From positions 1 through 44,736 of the forward strand of contig JAYTOA010000189.1 of assembly GCA_043748015.1 (NCBI GenBank): 44,736 nucleotides of DNA, in the 5' to 3' direction. The translations under genes were made by a program, and so were the position numbers. The notes beneath the pieces were generated by a model. That model did no database searches, was not told where the DNA came from, and saw nothing but the letters and a program-made list of their open reading frames with translations. The stretch's first letter is position 1. The number at the start of each line of letters is the position of its first letter. The DNA comes from JAIBBG01 sp043748015 (GTDB lineage: Bacteria > Bacteroidota > Bacteroidia > Flavobacteriales_D > Sanyastnellaceae). Positions 1-8,173 of this stretch are shown here, in pieces.

Positions 1-352
1 CTTCACTGGAAGATTGGAGCAAAAAGAACTCAACGATGTTGTTGCAAGTTCAATAGCTTCCGTTTACATCAGCTATTTTGAAGGATTTGGGTTGCCTATT
101 GTAGAGGCCTGGAAATGTGGAGTGCCGGTGATCACTTCCGATGTCAATGCAATGGCAGAAGTAGCAGGAGACGCGGCTTTGCTTGTGGATCCATTTTCCA
201 TTGATGAAATTGCGGAGGCATTGATCCGAATGGAGAAAGATGCAAATTTGCGCGATCAACTTATCGCGAAGGGAAATGATCGCGTCAATGAATTTTCATG
301 GAACAATGCCGCCAAAGAATTTTGGGAAGTGATCAATAAGTACCTCAAGTAA
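1..352 (+). CDS. GT4-family glycosyltransferase, C-terminal fragment (5' end outside window)
   Basis: The reading frame is open from the left edge (from base 2) and stops at 350-352, so only about the last 116 residues are present. They show the donor-binding half of a GT-B glycosyltransferase: a short 'FTGRL' strand, then 'YFEGFGLPIVEAWKCGVPVI' with the E-x7-E type nucleotide-sugar site, then 'AGDAALLVDP' and a C-terminal helix with 'FSWNNAAKEFWEVI'. This matches family GT4 (RfaB/WbaZ-like), which transfers a sugar from a nucleotide donor in lipopolysaccharide or capsule synthesis on the cytoplasmic face of the membrane. The stop codon shares one base with the rnhB start, so the two are probably co-transcribed. 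The sugar donor and acceptor cannot be told from this fragment. Confidence 0.85.
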   Translation, partial: FTGRLEQKELNDVVASSIASVYISYFEGFGLPIVEAWKCGVPVITSDVNAMAEVAGDAALLVDPFSIDEIAEALIRMEKDANLRDQLIAKGNDRVNEFSWNNAAKEFWEVINKYLK

Positions 353-990
353 TGACGCGACTGAAATCATTCCATACCAGAAGTATCATAGAGGCTGGAT
401 GCGATGAGGCTGGTCGCGGATGCCTTGCCGGACCTGTTGTAGCTGCAGCGGTTATTCTACCCAAGACATTCAAACATCCCGAGCTGAACGATTCCAAGAA
501 GCTGACAGAACATCAAAGAGATGCGTTGCGCATCGTCATCGAGCGTGAAGCCATTTCCTGGGCAATTGGAATTGTATCTGTTGAAGAAATTGACGAGATC
601 AATATTCTGAACGCATCTTTTCTTGCGATGCACCGCGCTATAGAACAACTCAACATTCAGCCGGAAACATTGCTGATCGATGGCAACCGGTTCAATGCTT
701 ATGAAGGAATTCGACATCATTGCATCATCAAAGGAGACGGTATTTACAAATCCATAGCCGCTGCATCCGTGTTGGCAAAAACGCATAGAGATGACATCAT
801 GCATTCACTCGATTTCCAGTTTCCTGAGTATGCATGGAAAAAAAATAAAGGCTATCCGACAACGACACATAGAAATGCCATTCGATCCAATGGCGCATGC
901 TTGCACCATAGAATGACGTTCACATTATTGCCGGCAGATCTATCCGGTGATGATCCTTTGATAATGACATCAAAAGAAGTTTCTCAATAA
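352..990 (+). CDS. rnhB: Ribonuclease HII
   Basis: RNase HII cleaves the RNA strand of RNA-DNA hybrids and starts removal of single ribonucleotides from DNA. The 212-residue length fits the family. The N-terminal motif 'GCDEAGRGCLAGPVVAAAVI' supplies the metal ligands Asp18 and Glu19. 'LLIDGN' supplies Asp110, and 'KGDGIYKSIAAASVLAKTHRD' contains the conserved KGD-x-KS-x-AAAS-x-AK-x-RD signature, with Asp129 as the fourth acidic ligand. The ATG overlaps the stop of the upstream glycosyltransferase by one base, which supports this start. A strong hairpin terminator follows. The last 20 residues are polar and not part of the core fold. Identification is secure. Confidence 0.97.
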   Translation: MTRLKSFHTRSIIEAGCDEAGRGCLAGPVVAAAVILPKTFKHPELNDSKKLTEHQRDALRIVIEREAISWAIGIVSVEEIDEINILNASFLAMHRAIEQLNIQPETLLIDGNRFNAYEGIRHHCIIKGDGIYKSIAAASVLAKTHRDDIMHSLDFQFPEYAWKKNKGYPTTTHRNAIRSNGACLHHRMTFTLLPADLSGDDPLIMTSKEVSQ

Positions 991-1001
991 CGGTTATAAA
1001 A

Positions 1002-1029
1002 AAAACGCCTCGGAAATCAGAGGCGTTTT
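1002..1029. terminator. Bidirectional intrinsic terminator between convergent genes
   Basis: The 10-bp stem AAAACGCCTC / GAGGCGTTTT encloses an 8-nt loop and is flanked by an A-run on the left and a T-run (to about 1041) on the right. It can therefore terminate both rnhB on the plus strand and the T9SS gene reading in from 1049 on the minus strand. Confidence 0.85.
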
Positions 1030-1048
1030 CACTTTTTTTACTCCAAAC

Positions 1049-2872
1049 TTATTCAGTTCTAATAAAAACTCTATCAGTGATCAATCCCTGATCACTCTGA
1101 ATGGAGACGATGTAAATGCCTGTTGGGAGTCGTTGATCTGTTCTAATTTCAATAAAAGTTGCACTCTCCATTGCATACAAATTCTGTGAAAGCACAACTT
1201 GCCCGTTCATATTGAAAATCTTGAGTACGCCATTGCCAAAAAGACCAGCTTCGGATGTGTTAAGTACTAAACCGCTTTCATTCACAGTAGTTACAACTGA
1301 TGGCAGAGCAGTAACGTTTTCAATAGATTCATCTCTGTATTCTTCGTCAAACAATGTGACTACCTCTTCCATCATACCTGGAACGCAATAGCATCCGAGT
1401 GCAGTTCCAACCGGTGGGCTTGTGGCGGCTCTTATGCCTATCAGACACACATTGCCCCAATCCGTTTGTTGACCGGGCAAAGAAACGACCGAAGCGTCGC
1501 AATTCGTGACATTCGATGCCAATACTCTTCCCTGCACCTGCACATTGTAAACCGATCCGAGTTGCAATGCGATTCCCGCAGGATTCACTGCGAATGATGC
1601 CCCCCAATTTGTAGTAATTGCAGCTCCAATCGGGGTAAGCGGATTAGCGGGACAAGGAGAAATACTTATTGGCGAGAATCTGAATCGATACTGATTCATG
1701 CCAACAACAGGAGATGCTGTAATAGAACCGCCATTGCCCTTATTTCTCCATCTGCAACAATTCGTGGGATTGAGATCAATGTATGGAATAGCACATGAGC
1801 TGAAAATACAAGGCCCACACCAAGCCGGATTCACAGCACATTTTTTCGCTCTCGCATAAACCGCATAGATTTTATTGAATCTAAAATAGTTGACATATGG
1901 AGCCTGACTTGTCGAAAATACAGGAGTTGATTGCCATGCAGAACAAAAATCCACATTGCCATTGTCGGTTACAAAGCGGAATTGATACTGGAAACCAGCA
2001 CCCATGTAGGTGGCCTGAAAATCAGTATTGAAAATATTGCAGAACGTTTGGCCGCAAAGACTGGTGCCGGAATTTGCTGTTAGCGTCGGACACACGCTAC
2101 CACATGTAACAATAGTACGCGGCACAGAATATCCCCACCAGATATTGCCGCATTCCGCGTCATTGGCTTGTAATTCACAATAGACGGTATAAGTCTGACC
2201 TTCACATATTCCTGCAGTTTGTGACAAGGTGATAAGATATCCGAGAGTATAAGGACCAAAAACAGTTCCGGAAGCATCGATAAATTTCCATCTTGTTTGG
2301 CCAACAGGATAAGAGATAAAACTACGTTGCATACCTGTATTGAAATCATAGCATGGAGCTGCACCAGGGCCAGGGTAGAAGCCATTTCTCACTTCCACTG
2401 CCAGGTATTCATATGAAATATTGAAAGAACCTGCGCCTGTTCCACTCACACGACCTACACGCACTTTATAAACTGTTCCAACAACAAGACCACCAACGCA
2501 TAAATATTCTTTCGCTCCTGCACCACCAACATTGGCAGAGGCTATCGCAGCTCCCGTTGCCGCAGCATTCCAGACCTCTATGGCAGCATCGAAAGTGGTG
2601 GGACTACAAACCTTGATTTTGGCAACCTCCGCAGCTGCTGTGAACTGAAACCACACATCATTCGCCATTGTTCCTGATGAGGCTGCCGGTGTTTGCACTG
2701 ACGTCGTAGTTCCCAGATTATAGACAGTAGTTACGCAATTCGTTGCATTCAAATTCGCAGCGGGTTGGAGATTTACACCCGCGATAGTGATGGCACCAAC
2801 TGCGTCATCATTCTGAGTGAAACCCACGTAACTACCCAGCAACGCTAATAAAATTATCGTTATTTTTTTCAT
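1049..2872 (-). CDS. Secreted protein with PPC-like domain and T9SS type A sorting domain
   Basis: 607 residues. The N-terminus 'MKKITIILLALLGSYVGFTQ' is a Sec signal peptide. Residues about 25-160 resemble a PPC-like beta-sandwich ('NDVWFQFTAAAEVAKIKVC', 'VYKVRVGRVSGTGAGSFNISY'). Residues about 160-500 are cysteine-rich repeats with a recurring 'Y.F.F ... L..G..Y.V.V...' pattern. The last ~85 residues form a T9SS sorting domain ('LKIFNMNGQVVLSQNL' ... 'LPTGIYIVSIQSD' ... 'DRVFIRTE'), which directs the protein through the outer membrane and is then usually removed. It is a smaller relative of the giant proteins at 15700-28014. A TAnnTTTG box lies 24 bases upstream of the ATG. No enzymatic motif is visible; adhesive or structural cargo is an inference. 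Confidence 0.85.
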   Translation of the reverse strand: MKKITIILLALLGSYVGFTQNDDAVGAITIAGVNLQPAANLNATNCVTTVYNLGTTTSVQTPAASSGTMANDVWFQFTAAAEVAKIKVCSPTTFDAAIEVWNAAATGAAIASANVGGAGAKEYLCVGGLVVGTVYKVRVGRVSGTGAGSFNISYEYLAVEVRNGFYPGPGAAPCYDFNTGMQRSFISYPVGQTRWKFIDASGTVFGPYTLGYLITLSQTAGICEGQTYTVYCELQANDAECGNIWWGYSVPRTIVTCGSVCPTLTANSGTSLCGQTFCNIFNTDFQATYMGAGFQYQFRFVTDNGNVDFCSAWQSTPVFSTSQAPYVNYFRFNKIYAVYARAKKCAVNPAWCGPCIFSSCAIPYIDLNPTNCCRWRNKGNGGSITASPVVGMNQYRFRFSPISISPCPANPLTPIGAAITTNWGASFAVNPAGIALQLGSVYNVQVQGRVLASNVTNCDASVVSLPGQQTDWGNVCLIGIRAATSPPVGTALGCYCVPGMMEEVVTLFDEEYRDESIENVTALPSVVTTVNESGLVLNTSEAGLFGNGVLKIFNMNGQVVLSQNLYAMESATFIEIRTDQRLPTGIYIVSIQSDQGLITDRVFIRTE

Positions 2873-2895
2873 TCCTAGACCTTTAACCTATCCGA

Positions 2896-2903
2896 CAAAT
2901 ATA
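2896..2903 (-). promoter_or_regulatory. Candidate Bacteroidota -7 box (TATATTTG on minus strand)
   Basis: On the minus strand the sequence reads TATATTTG, an exact TAnnTTTG match, about 24 bases upstream of the T9SS gene starting at 2872. No clear TTG is present at the expected -33 distance, so only half of the promoter is supported. Confidence 0.45.
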
Positions 2904-2982
2904 AAGACCATTCTTAAGTGCGTAGGTTGCCCGATGCGGGCTTTCCACAACACGACCTTTAAAAGTTCGCGACAGGCCTATA

Positions 2983-4362
2983 TCAGGCGATTGCCTCGCG
3001 TATCAAAAGCTCGTTGTACTCCGCGTAAACGTCTTCACGAGGAAGTGGCGTGTAATCGGCATCTTTCATCGCATTGAATTTCCGGATTGGGTCCTCATCT
3101 GCCTTCAACGGCACCGCTACACCTTCACTGATCATATCAGAGGCATAATCGCTCATGGTACCAAAATCCTGCAACGAGAAATTGACTACATCAAATCCAA
3201 ATGCATCATAGAAGGTAGTAGAGTAAATGCTGATTTGAATTTTCGCTCTACTCAACAATTCATCAAGAGGAGTTTCCACGTCGACAATTTCAATGTCGTA
3301 CGTTCTCAATTCTTCATAAGCCTTCTTATTCCTCTCGAGCGGATGCAATTTGATAATCGCTTTCCAGTCAGAGTGCTTCTTCAGGTGTGCCGACAATTGC
3401 TTACCGTAAAGCACGTAATCTTCGTGTAAATTTTTCTGTGCGCAGATCAAAATGATGTTTTCTTTCACGTGTATCTGCTTTGACAAATCAGAAAGTCGGT
3501 ACAGATAATCACCGGCAACATTGATTTGAAAAGAACGGAATTCACAACCCATTTCCAGGATGCGTTTCCAGTATGGGCCATAAACGAGAATTTTATCCGG
3601 AAACAATGAGCGACCAATTACGCCGGCGAATTGCTCGTGATAGACGTAATATAGATCATTGCTTGCAATCAAACCGTGTTGCACTTCAACGCAAAGAATC
3701 TTCAACATTTTCAATGCGGCGATTAAACCTTCATTGTGATAATGACAAATGAAGAGTAATTTTTTCGTCGGTTGATCTTTGAAGAGGTTGTAATAAAACC
3801 GGAAGTCTTCGAAAAAAATGTGCATCGCCGAGCGCACTTGCTTCAATTCTTCATTGCTGAACTGCCCGCTGTTCTTCGCTGCCTTAAGCGTATGAAGTAT
3901 TTCCTTCAACATGATTCGCTCGTTGCTATCAGGCACCGGCAATTCACCATCAAACTGATTAATTTCATAATCGTAAGGAATGCCTGCATTCGATTTCATG
4001 ATGATCGTGGTGAGCTTGTCCTTGCCGATGATGCTCGATATTTTGTCAAAATAGATGGAATGCCATTCGTTGTCCTGTCCTTTCACCACCCGCCCGGGAT
4101 CGAGAATAACATATTCCCTCAAGGGTAAAGCCGCTCGTCTTTTTCTTCTGATAACACTCTTGAGGAAATACACGATCAACTGAAAATAGTAAGGAGTGCC
4201 GAGGTAATTCTTGATGAGCTTTTGATTCTGTTTTGTCAATGCGAATGATAATCCGTGCTGAAAAATTTTCAAAAACGAGTAGTCCTTTCCCGAATATCGC
4301 GACGGATGAATGAGTCGCTCTTTGTGGTATTGATTGATTACGGAAAAAGGAACTAGTTCCAT
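2983..4362 (-). CDS. Putative GT-B-fold polysaccharide biosynthesis protein
   Basis: 459 residues with no signal peptide and no long hydrophobic segment, so probably cytoplasmic or membrane-associated. The N-terminal ~190 residues are basic and not recognised. From about residue 200 the pattern looks like a GT-B transferase: 'LLFICHYHNEGLIAALKMLK', then 'VEVQHGLIASND', a 'DKILVYGPYWKRIL' strand-helix, 'IILICAQKNLHEDYVLYGKQ', then 'AIIKLHPLERN' and 'ISIYSTTFYDAFGFDVVNFS'. The QHG, K-x-HP and S-T-T-x-x-(D/E)A features are shared with CDP-glycerol glycerophosphotransferase/TagF-like and capsule (KpsC/S-like) enzymes. The exact substrate is unknown. It is preceded by a TAnnTTTG box. The downstream gene (4428-5696, read first on this strand) encodes a DUF4910 protein, also common in polysaccharide loci. 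Confidence 0.55.
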   Translation of the reverse strand: MELVPFSVINQYHKERLIHPSRYSGKDYSFLKIFQHGLSFALTKQNQKLIKNYLGTPYYFQLIVYFLKSVIRRKRRAALPLREYVILDPGRVVKGQDNEWHSIYFDKISSIIGKDKLTTIIMKSNAGIPYDYEINQFDGELPVPDSNERIMLKEILHTLKAAKNSGQFSNEELKQVRSAMHIFFEDFRFYYNLFKDQPTKKLLFICHYHNEGLIAALKMLKILCVEVQHGLIASNDLYYVYHEQFAGVIGRSLFPDKILVYGPYWKRILEMGCEFRSFQINVAGDYLYRLSDLSKQIHVKENIILICAQKNLHEDYVLYGKQLSAHLKKHSDWKAIIKLHPLERNKKAYEELRTYDIEIVDVETPLDELLSRAKIQISIYSTTFYDAFGFDVVNFSLQDFGTMSDYASDMISEGVAVPLKADEDPIRKFNAMKDADYTPLPREDVYAEYNELLIREAIA

Positions 4363-4390
4363 GGGTGGATTAAATCTTATTGCAGGTCGT

Positions 4391-4398
4391 CAAAAATA
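4391..4398 (-). promoter_or_regulatory. Candidate Bacteroidota -7 box (TATTTTTG on minus strand)
   Basis: The minus strand reads TATTTTTG (TAnnTTTG), 29 bases upstream of the ATG at 4362 and just after the stop of the gene at 4428. No convincing -33 TTG is seen at the usual spacing. If real, it gives the 2983-4362 gene its own promoter. Confidence 0.4.
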
Positions 4399-4427
4399 GG
4401 TCAGATTAATTTTTGATGAAAACAGGT

Positions 4428-5696
4428 TCAAACAAGACCGGCCTTTTTGCAATCTGAAATAATTTTGGCATAGCGCAATGCACTGTCTTTCCTCCATTCT
4501 GCTATTTCGATCAGATCGCGTTCACCATCGGCAAAACTGAGAAAGTGAAGTAAACGATGCGTTTCATCACGATCAAAAACAGGGTTGATACTCGATGGAT
4601 ACAAACCACGCTTTCCGAGTTGGGGTTCACAATGCGAAACGGTGTTCACATATTTATCATTCAACTCGATAAGACGAATGATGTCAGAATACATGCGAAC
4701 TGTTTCTTCCAAACTTTCAAACGAAATGAAAGACCTATTGTCGAGTGAAGTGTGATACTCAATGTATTGTTGATATGGCGTTCGCATGAGAGAGCCGACC
4801 GGAAGATTGAAACCCGGAGAACAGAATTGCCTTTCGTCACTTCCACCAACAGCGAATTCAATGATGCGATGCTCAAGACTTGAATGTAGTAGAATATGTT
4901 CTGCTGCACGATCCGCCAGACTCGTGCGATGCTTTGATCTTTTGTAGGTAAAATTTCCCTTATCACCACAACACGTTAACACATATCCTGCGATGAGATT
5001 CTTCTTCAAGCTTTCGCCGTGTTTCGCGAGAAATGCAATCACTCCAACAGTTTCCGGAGCAAACAGAAACCTGTAAGTGTATTTTCTATTTGGCATTGCG
5101 GCAATTTCCTTGTAGAGAAAAGCTGCAGCCAACGGTCCACTCAGTTCATTGTTCGCCATCGAAGGATGACAGAGATATGTACTGAAAATAATTTCCTGAT
5201 CTGATTCACCTTTGAGCAAACACTGACCATAAGTAATACTTCCGTCCTCGAGAGAACTATCGATATGCACGTGATAAACACCTTCTCTGGGAAGCGCTTC
5301 CAGTTCGTTATGTGAAATACAAAATCCCCAGTTCTCTTTGTAGTAACTGGTGATATATGGAATTGCACCGGGAATATCAGGAATAGAATGAAGATGTTTT
5401 TTCAATTCATCCCAGGATAAATCTTTTTCAACTGGAATAGAGTAATTGACAACGTGCAGATTATTCACTACGAGGTCTGCTATTTTTTTTCCATCGGGAG
5501 TAATAATCCAGGCCGAACGAATGTTCCATTCTTTGGGAACAGTCCAATCGAAAACAATAGAGCCGGTTGGAACATCCGTCAGTTCAAGTGGAATGATTTC
5601 ATTGAGGATATTGAGCGACTCTCGCAGTCCGTCGCCACTGATGCTGCGGCAAATGGGCCAAAGCTTGTCAAAATATTTCTCGAGATCTTGCTTCAT
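4428..5696 (-). CDS. DUF4910/DUF2172-type aminopeptidase-like protein
   Basis: About 422 residues from the ATG at 5696 ('MKQDLEKYFDKLWPICRSIS'); an in-frame ATG at 5717 would add seven residues but does not fit the usual family start. 'WPICRSISGDGLRESL' is the typical opening of DUF4910 proteins, followed by a DUF2172-like insert ('VFDWTVPKEWNIRSAWI'). The M28-peptidase-like core then has 'STYLCHPSMANNELSGPLAA' (candidate zinc ligands His and Glu) and 'FAVGGSDERQFCSPGFNLPV' (candidate Asp/Glu). The C-terminal ~80 residues ('FDRDETHRLLHFLSFADGER') resemble the winged-helix tail of the family. These proteins often occur in O-antigen or capsule clusters, but the substrate is not established. No signal peptide, so cytoplasmic. 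Confidence 0.75.
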   Translation of the reverse strand: MKQDLEKYFDKLWPICRSISGDGLRESLNILNEIIPLELTDVPTGSIVFDWTVPKEWNIRSAWIITPDGKKIADLVVNNLHVVNYSIPVEKDLSWDELKKHLHSIPDIPGAIPYITSYYKENWGFCISHNELEALPREGVYHVHIDSSLEDGSITYGQCLLKGESDQEIIFSTYLCHPSMANNELSGPLAAAFLYKEIAAMPNRKYTYRFLFAPETVGVIAFLAKHGESLKKNLIAGYVLTCCGDKGNFTYKRSKHRTSLADRAAEHILLHSSLEHRIIEFAVGGSDERQFCSPGFNLPVGSLMRTPYQQYIEYHTSLDNRSFISFESLEETVRMYSDIIRLIELNDKYVNTVSHCEPQLGKRGLYPSSINPVFDRDETHRLLHFLSFADGERDLIEIAEWRKDSALRYAKIISDCKKAGLV

Positions 5697-5775
5697 AATA
5701 AATGAGGAGCGAAACACATGACAATAGCATGAATGAATCGGGTGGCGAATTTAGAAAGACACAGCCATAACCGTT

Positions 5776-7233
5776 CTACGATTCCTGCGGAAACTCAATA
5801 TAAAATGATGCGCCTCTTTCCTTTTTACTCCAAAAGAAAACACGTCCACCACTTTGCGTAACGATGTTCTTCACCATGGCAAGACCAAGACCGGTGCCGG
5901 TACTTTTCGTGGTAAAACTTGGGTTAAAAATTTTACGTCCGGACTCTTCACTGATACCAATTCCGTTATCCGCTAGACGCAATAAAATTCCGTTGTTGGT
6001 GCCGCGAATCGCAACATCCACGTATCCATTTCTATCTTCAGGAATCGCTTGAATTGCGTTCGTAATCAAATTATTCAACACGCGAATCGTCTGATCTTTG
6101 TCGAGCAGCAACATCGGGTTTTTCACATTGTAAGTCCGCAACGAAACCTGCACGCCCTCTTTTGCCCGATAGAGGTCAACAACTTTCTCAGTGAGTTTAA
6201 CGATGTCAAGTTCTTCCAGCACAGGTCGCGGCATTTTCGCGAAGTGAGAAAATTCGTTGGCGATACGCGTGAGTGCATCAATCTGCTCGATCATACTTTC
6301 ACTAAAAATCCGAATACGATTATCGAAAGTGCTATCTCCATCTTCCCATGATTTCACCAATTGTTGCATGCGCAATTTCATTGGCGTAAGAGGATTTTTT
6401 ATTTCATGCGCTACTTGTTGCGCCATTTCACGCCACGCACTTTCCCTTTCTGTTTGTGCAAGTTTCACGGCGCTGTTTTCAAGTTCGGAAAGCATGCGAT
6501 TATACTCCAGCACCAACGTTCCTATCTCATCTGTTCCGCTCCAGACAATGGGTTCGTTGTGCTTGCCCAATTTCACGTCGCGAATTTTTCTGGTAATGGT
6601 TTGTAGTGATTTGGTGATACTTCGTGAAAGAAAAAACGCAACCAATGCGGCGAGCAAAAACAGTACGATATAACTCTGACTGATTTCACGCAGGAAGTTT
6701 TGGAGATCCGTTAATCGGTCATATGATTTTTCATAAACCACATTGGTGATCAAGATGGGTTTACCGGAAGCATCGTAAAAATACCAATAGGCAACGGCGT
6801 AGTGTTCATGGCTATAATCTTTGTCAATTACTGCGCGACGATTGCCGGTACTGAGTTGTTTGAGAATGGAATAATTGACCTGTTCCGGAATGGAGAGCGA
6901 ATCCATCACCACAAAATTGGAGGAGATGAGATATTGTCCTCGTAAATCGAACAGCGCGATGAACACGTCATGCACATCACTCAACTCACAAATTTTATCA
7001 GAGAAATTCTGCACGACAGAATCAGTGCTCATGTATCCACCCTTTTGATTCAGGAAATAATCCATGGAAGCGATGATGGCATCTTCCATCCTTGCGAGTC
7101 GCAATTCGTTAGCGTGATCATTCTGTTCGTAGTGATCATAAATAGAAACGGCAAAAGTCACGGCAAACGACACGAGGATCATGGCGAGCATGGAGAGATA
7201 GATCTTAGTACGCAGCGTCGTTTGTAAAGCCAT
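5776..7233 (-). CDS. NtrY-like membrane sensor histidine kinase
   Basis: 485 residues. Membrane helix 1 is at about 11-31 and helix 2 at about 187-205; between them lies a ~155-residue periplasmic sensor region ('SIYDHYEQNDHANELRLARM' ...). HAMP follows at about 206-258 ('RSITKSLQTITRKIRDVKLG'). The phosphoacceptor is His276 in 'MAQQVAHEIKNPLTPMKLRM', the variant typical of NtrY-like kinases. The ATPase domain has the N box (Asn392 in 'NNLITNAIQAIPED'), the G1 box 'ADNGIGISEE' (about 421-430) and the G2 box 'STGTGLGLAMV' (about 444-454). All catalytic motifs are intact. No response regulator gene is adjacent, so the partner is encoded elsewhere. The signal sensed is unknown. Confidence 0.93.
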   Translation of the reverse strand: MALQTTLRTKIYLSMLAMILVSFAVTFAVSIYDHYEQNDHANELRLARMEDAIIASMDYFLNQKGGYMSTDSVVQNFSDKICELSDVHDVFIALFDLRGQYLISSNFVVMDSLSIPEQVNYSILKQLSTGNRRAVIDKDYSHEHYAVAYWYFYDASGKPILITNVVYEKSYDRLTDLQNFLREISQSYIVLFLLAALVAFFLSRSITKSLQTITRKIRDVKLGKHNEPIVWSGTDEIGTLVLEYNRMLSELENSAVKLAQTERESAWREMAQQVAHEIKNPLTPMKLRMQQLVKSWEDGDSTFDNRIRIFSESMIEQIDALTRIANEFSHFAKMPRPVLEELDIVKLTEKVVDLYRAKEGVQVSLRTYNVKNPMLLLDKDQTIRVLNNLITNAIQAIPEDRNGYVDVAIRGTNNGILLRLADNGIGISEESGRKIFNPSFTTKSTGTGLGLAMVKNIVTQSGGRVFFWSKKERGASFYIEFPQES

Positions 7234-7468
7234 TGAAGAAGTTGTAGTTCACCCAGGACAAAAATGCAGCCAAGTTGACCAAGCGTAACATTCGCTGAAA
7301 TTTTTATGCTGTATCGAATTGTGCAAAAAAGTAATTCAGGCAATTAATAGGGCGACTTGCGTTTTTCAAATAACAAAGCAATGCTCGACCAACTAATTTT
7401 TCCTTTGGGAGGATAAATCGCTTCTCAATTGTATGCAGATATACATTTACAAAAATTCTTTTCTTTTT

Positions 7469-7942
7469 ATGAAGTGGAAAATTGGGTGGTTGCTATTTCT
7501 AGTTGTCTTCGCATTTCAATGTTCGCACTATGACGAGCTGCAGAAGAACGGCAAAGAGAGCAAACATGGAAGCAAGTCGAGTCACTATCATGGACAGGAT
7601 TGTATGACTTGCCATAACGACCCGGACAACGCTGCGTCAAAGGACGGAGGTTGGTGGAATATTGCGGGTTCCATTTTTAATGATGATGGCGATGCGCCAT
7701 TTACAAATGCTACGGTTGAGTTGTGGAGTCAGCCCAATAGATCGGGTACACTTTATTACACATTAGAAGTTGATGGTCTTGGTAATTTCTACACAGAAAA
7801 AATTGTGACGTATAACGGACTTTGTTATCCCGTAGTGGCCAATCACGACAACAACGATTACGAAGCGATGGAGCCGCAGTTCAACAGTGGCGGATGCAAT
7901 AGTTGCCACGGGAGTTCGGAGGATGTTATAACCGTTGATTGA
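7469..7942 (+). CDS. Lipoprotein with two CxxCH haem-binding motifs
   Basis: 157 residues from the ATG at 7469 ('MKWKIGWLLFLVVFAFQCSH'). An upstream in-frame ATG at 7433 would add 12 residues and spoil the lipoprotein signal, so 7469 is preferred. The lipobox 'FAFQC' puts the lipidated Cys at residue 18. CMTCH (45-49) and CNSCH (143-147) are c-type haem attachment motifs at the two ends of the mature protein. Between them is a beta-rich segment ('WWNIAGSIFNDDGDAPFTNA', 'TVELWSQPN', 'YYTLEVDGLGNFY') resembling a carboxypeptidase-regulatory-like sandwich. Likely an outer-membrane or periplasmic electron carrier or sensor of unknown partner. It is divergent from the histidine kinase and appears to be monocistronic. 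Confidence 0.75.
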   Translation: MKWKIGWLLFLVVFAFQCSHYDELQKNGKESKHGSKSSHYHGQDCMTCHNDPDNAASKDGGWWNIAGSIFNDDGDAPFTNATVELWSQPNRSGTLYYTLEVDGLGNFYTEKIVTYNGLCYPVVANHDNNDYEAMEPQFNSGGCNSCHGSSEDVITVD

Positions 7943-7954
7943 TTGGGTGAGTTC

Positions 7955-8150
7955 ATGATTTGCGATTTGTGATGGGTGATTTGAGGCGTGAAGCCCTTCC
8001 TGATTTGAAGACTGGGAGATTTGATGAATTGGAGATTAACGCGAGACTCTATCTGTCAAGATCAAAGCATCACTACAATTTAAATTCTTTTTCCTGTTTC
8101 AGAAAAAATTCCGCGGACCAGGAGCCAGGAACATTTACCAAGACCGACTT
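7955..8150. repeat. Degenerate intergenic repeat, copy 1 (related to 34150-34340)
   Basis: The stretch begins with ATGATTTGCGATTTG, continues with GATTTGATGAATTGGAGATT and ends with ACCAGGAGCCAGGAAC followed by CCGACT. The same blocks occur in the same order at 34150-34340. An open frame crosses this stretch, but its sequence is repetitive and low in complexity, so I read it as non-coding spacer repeat. Together with the element at 8174-8632 it fills the 739-bp gap between genes. Confidence 0.6.
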
Positions 8151-8173
8151 CACACCACAAATTACAATTCGCA

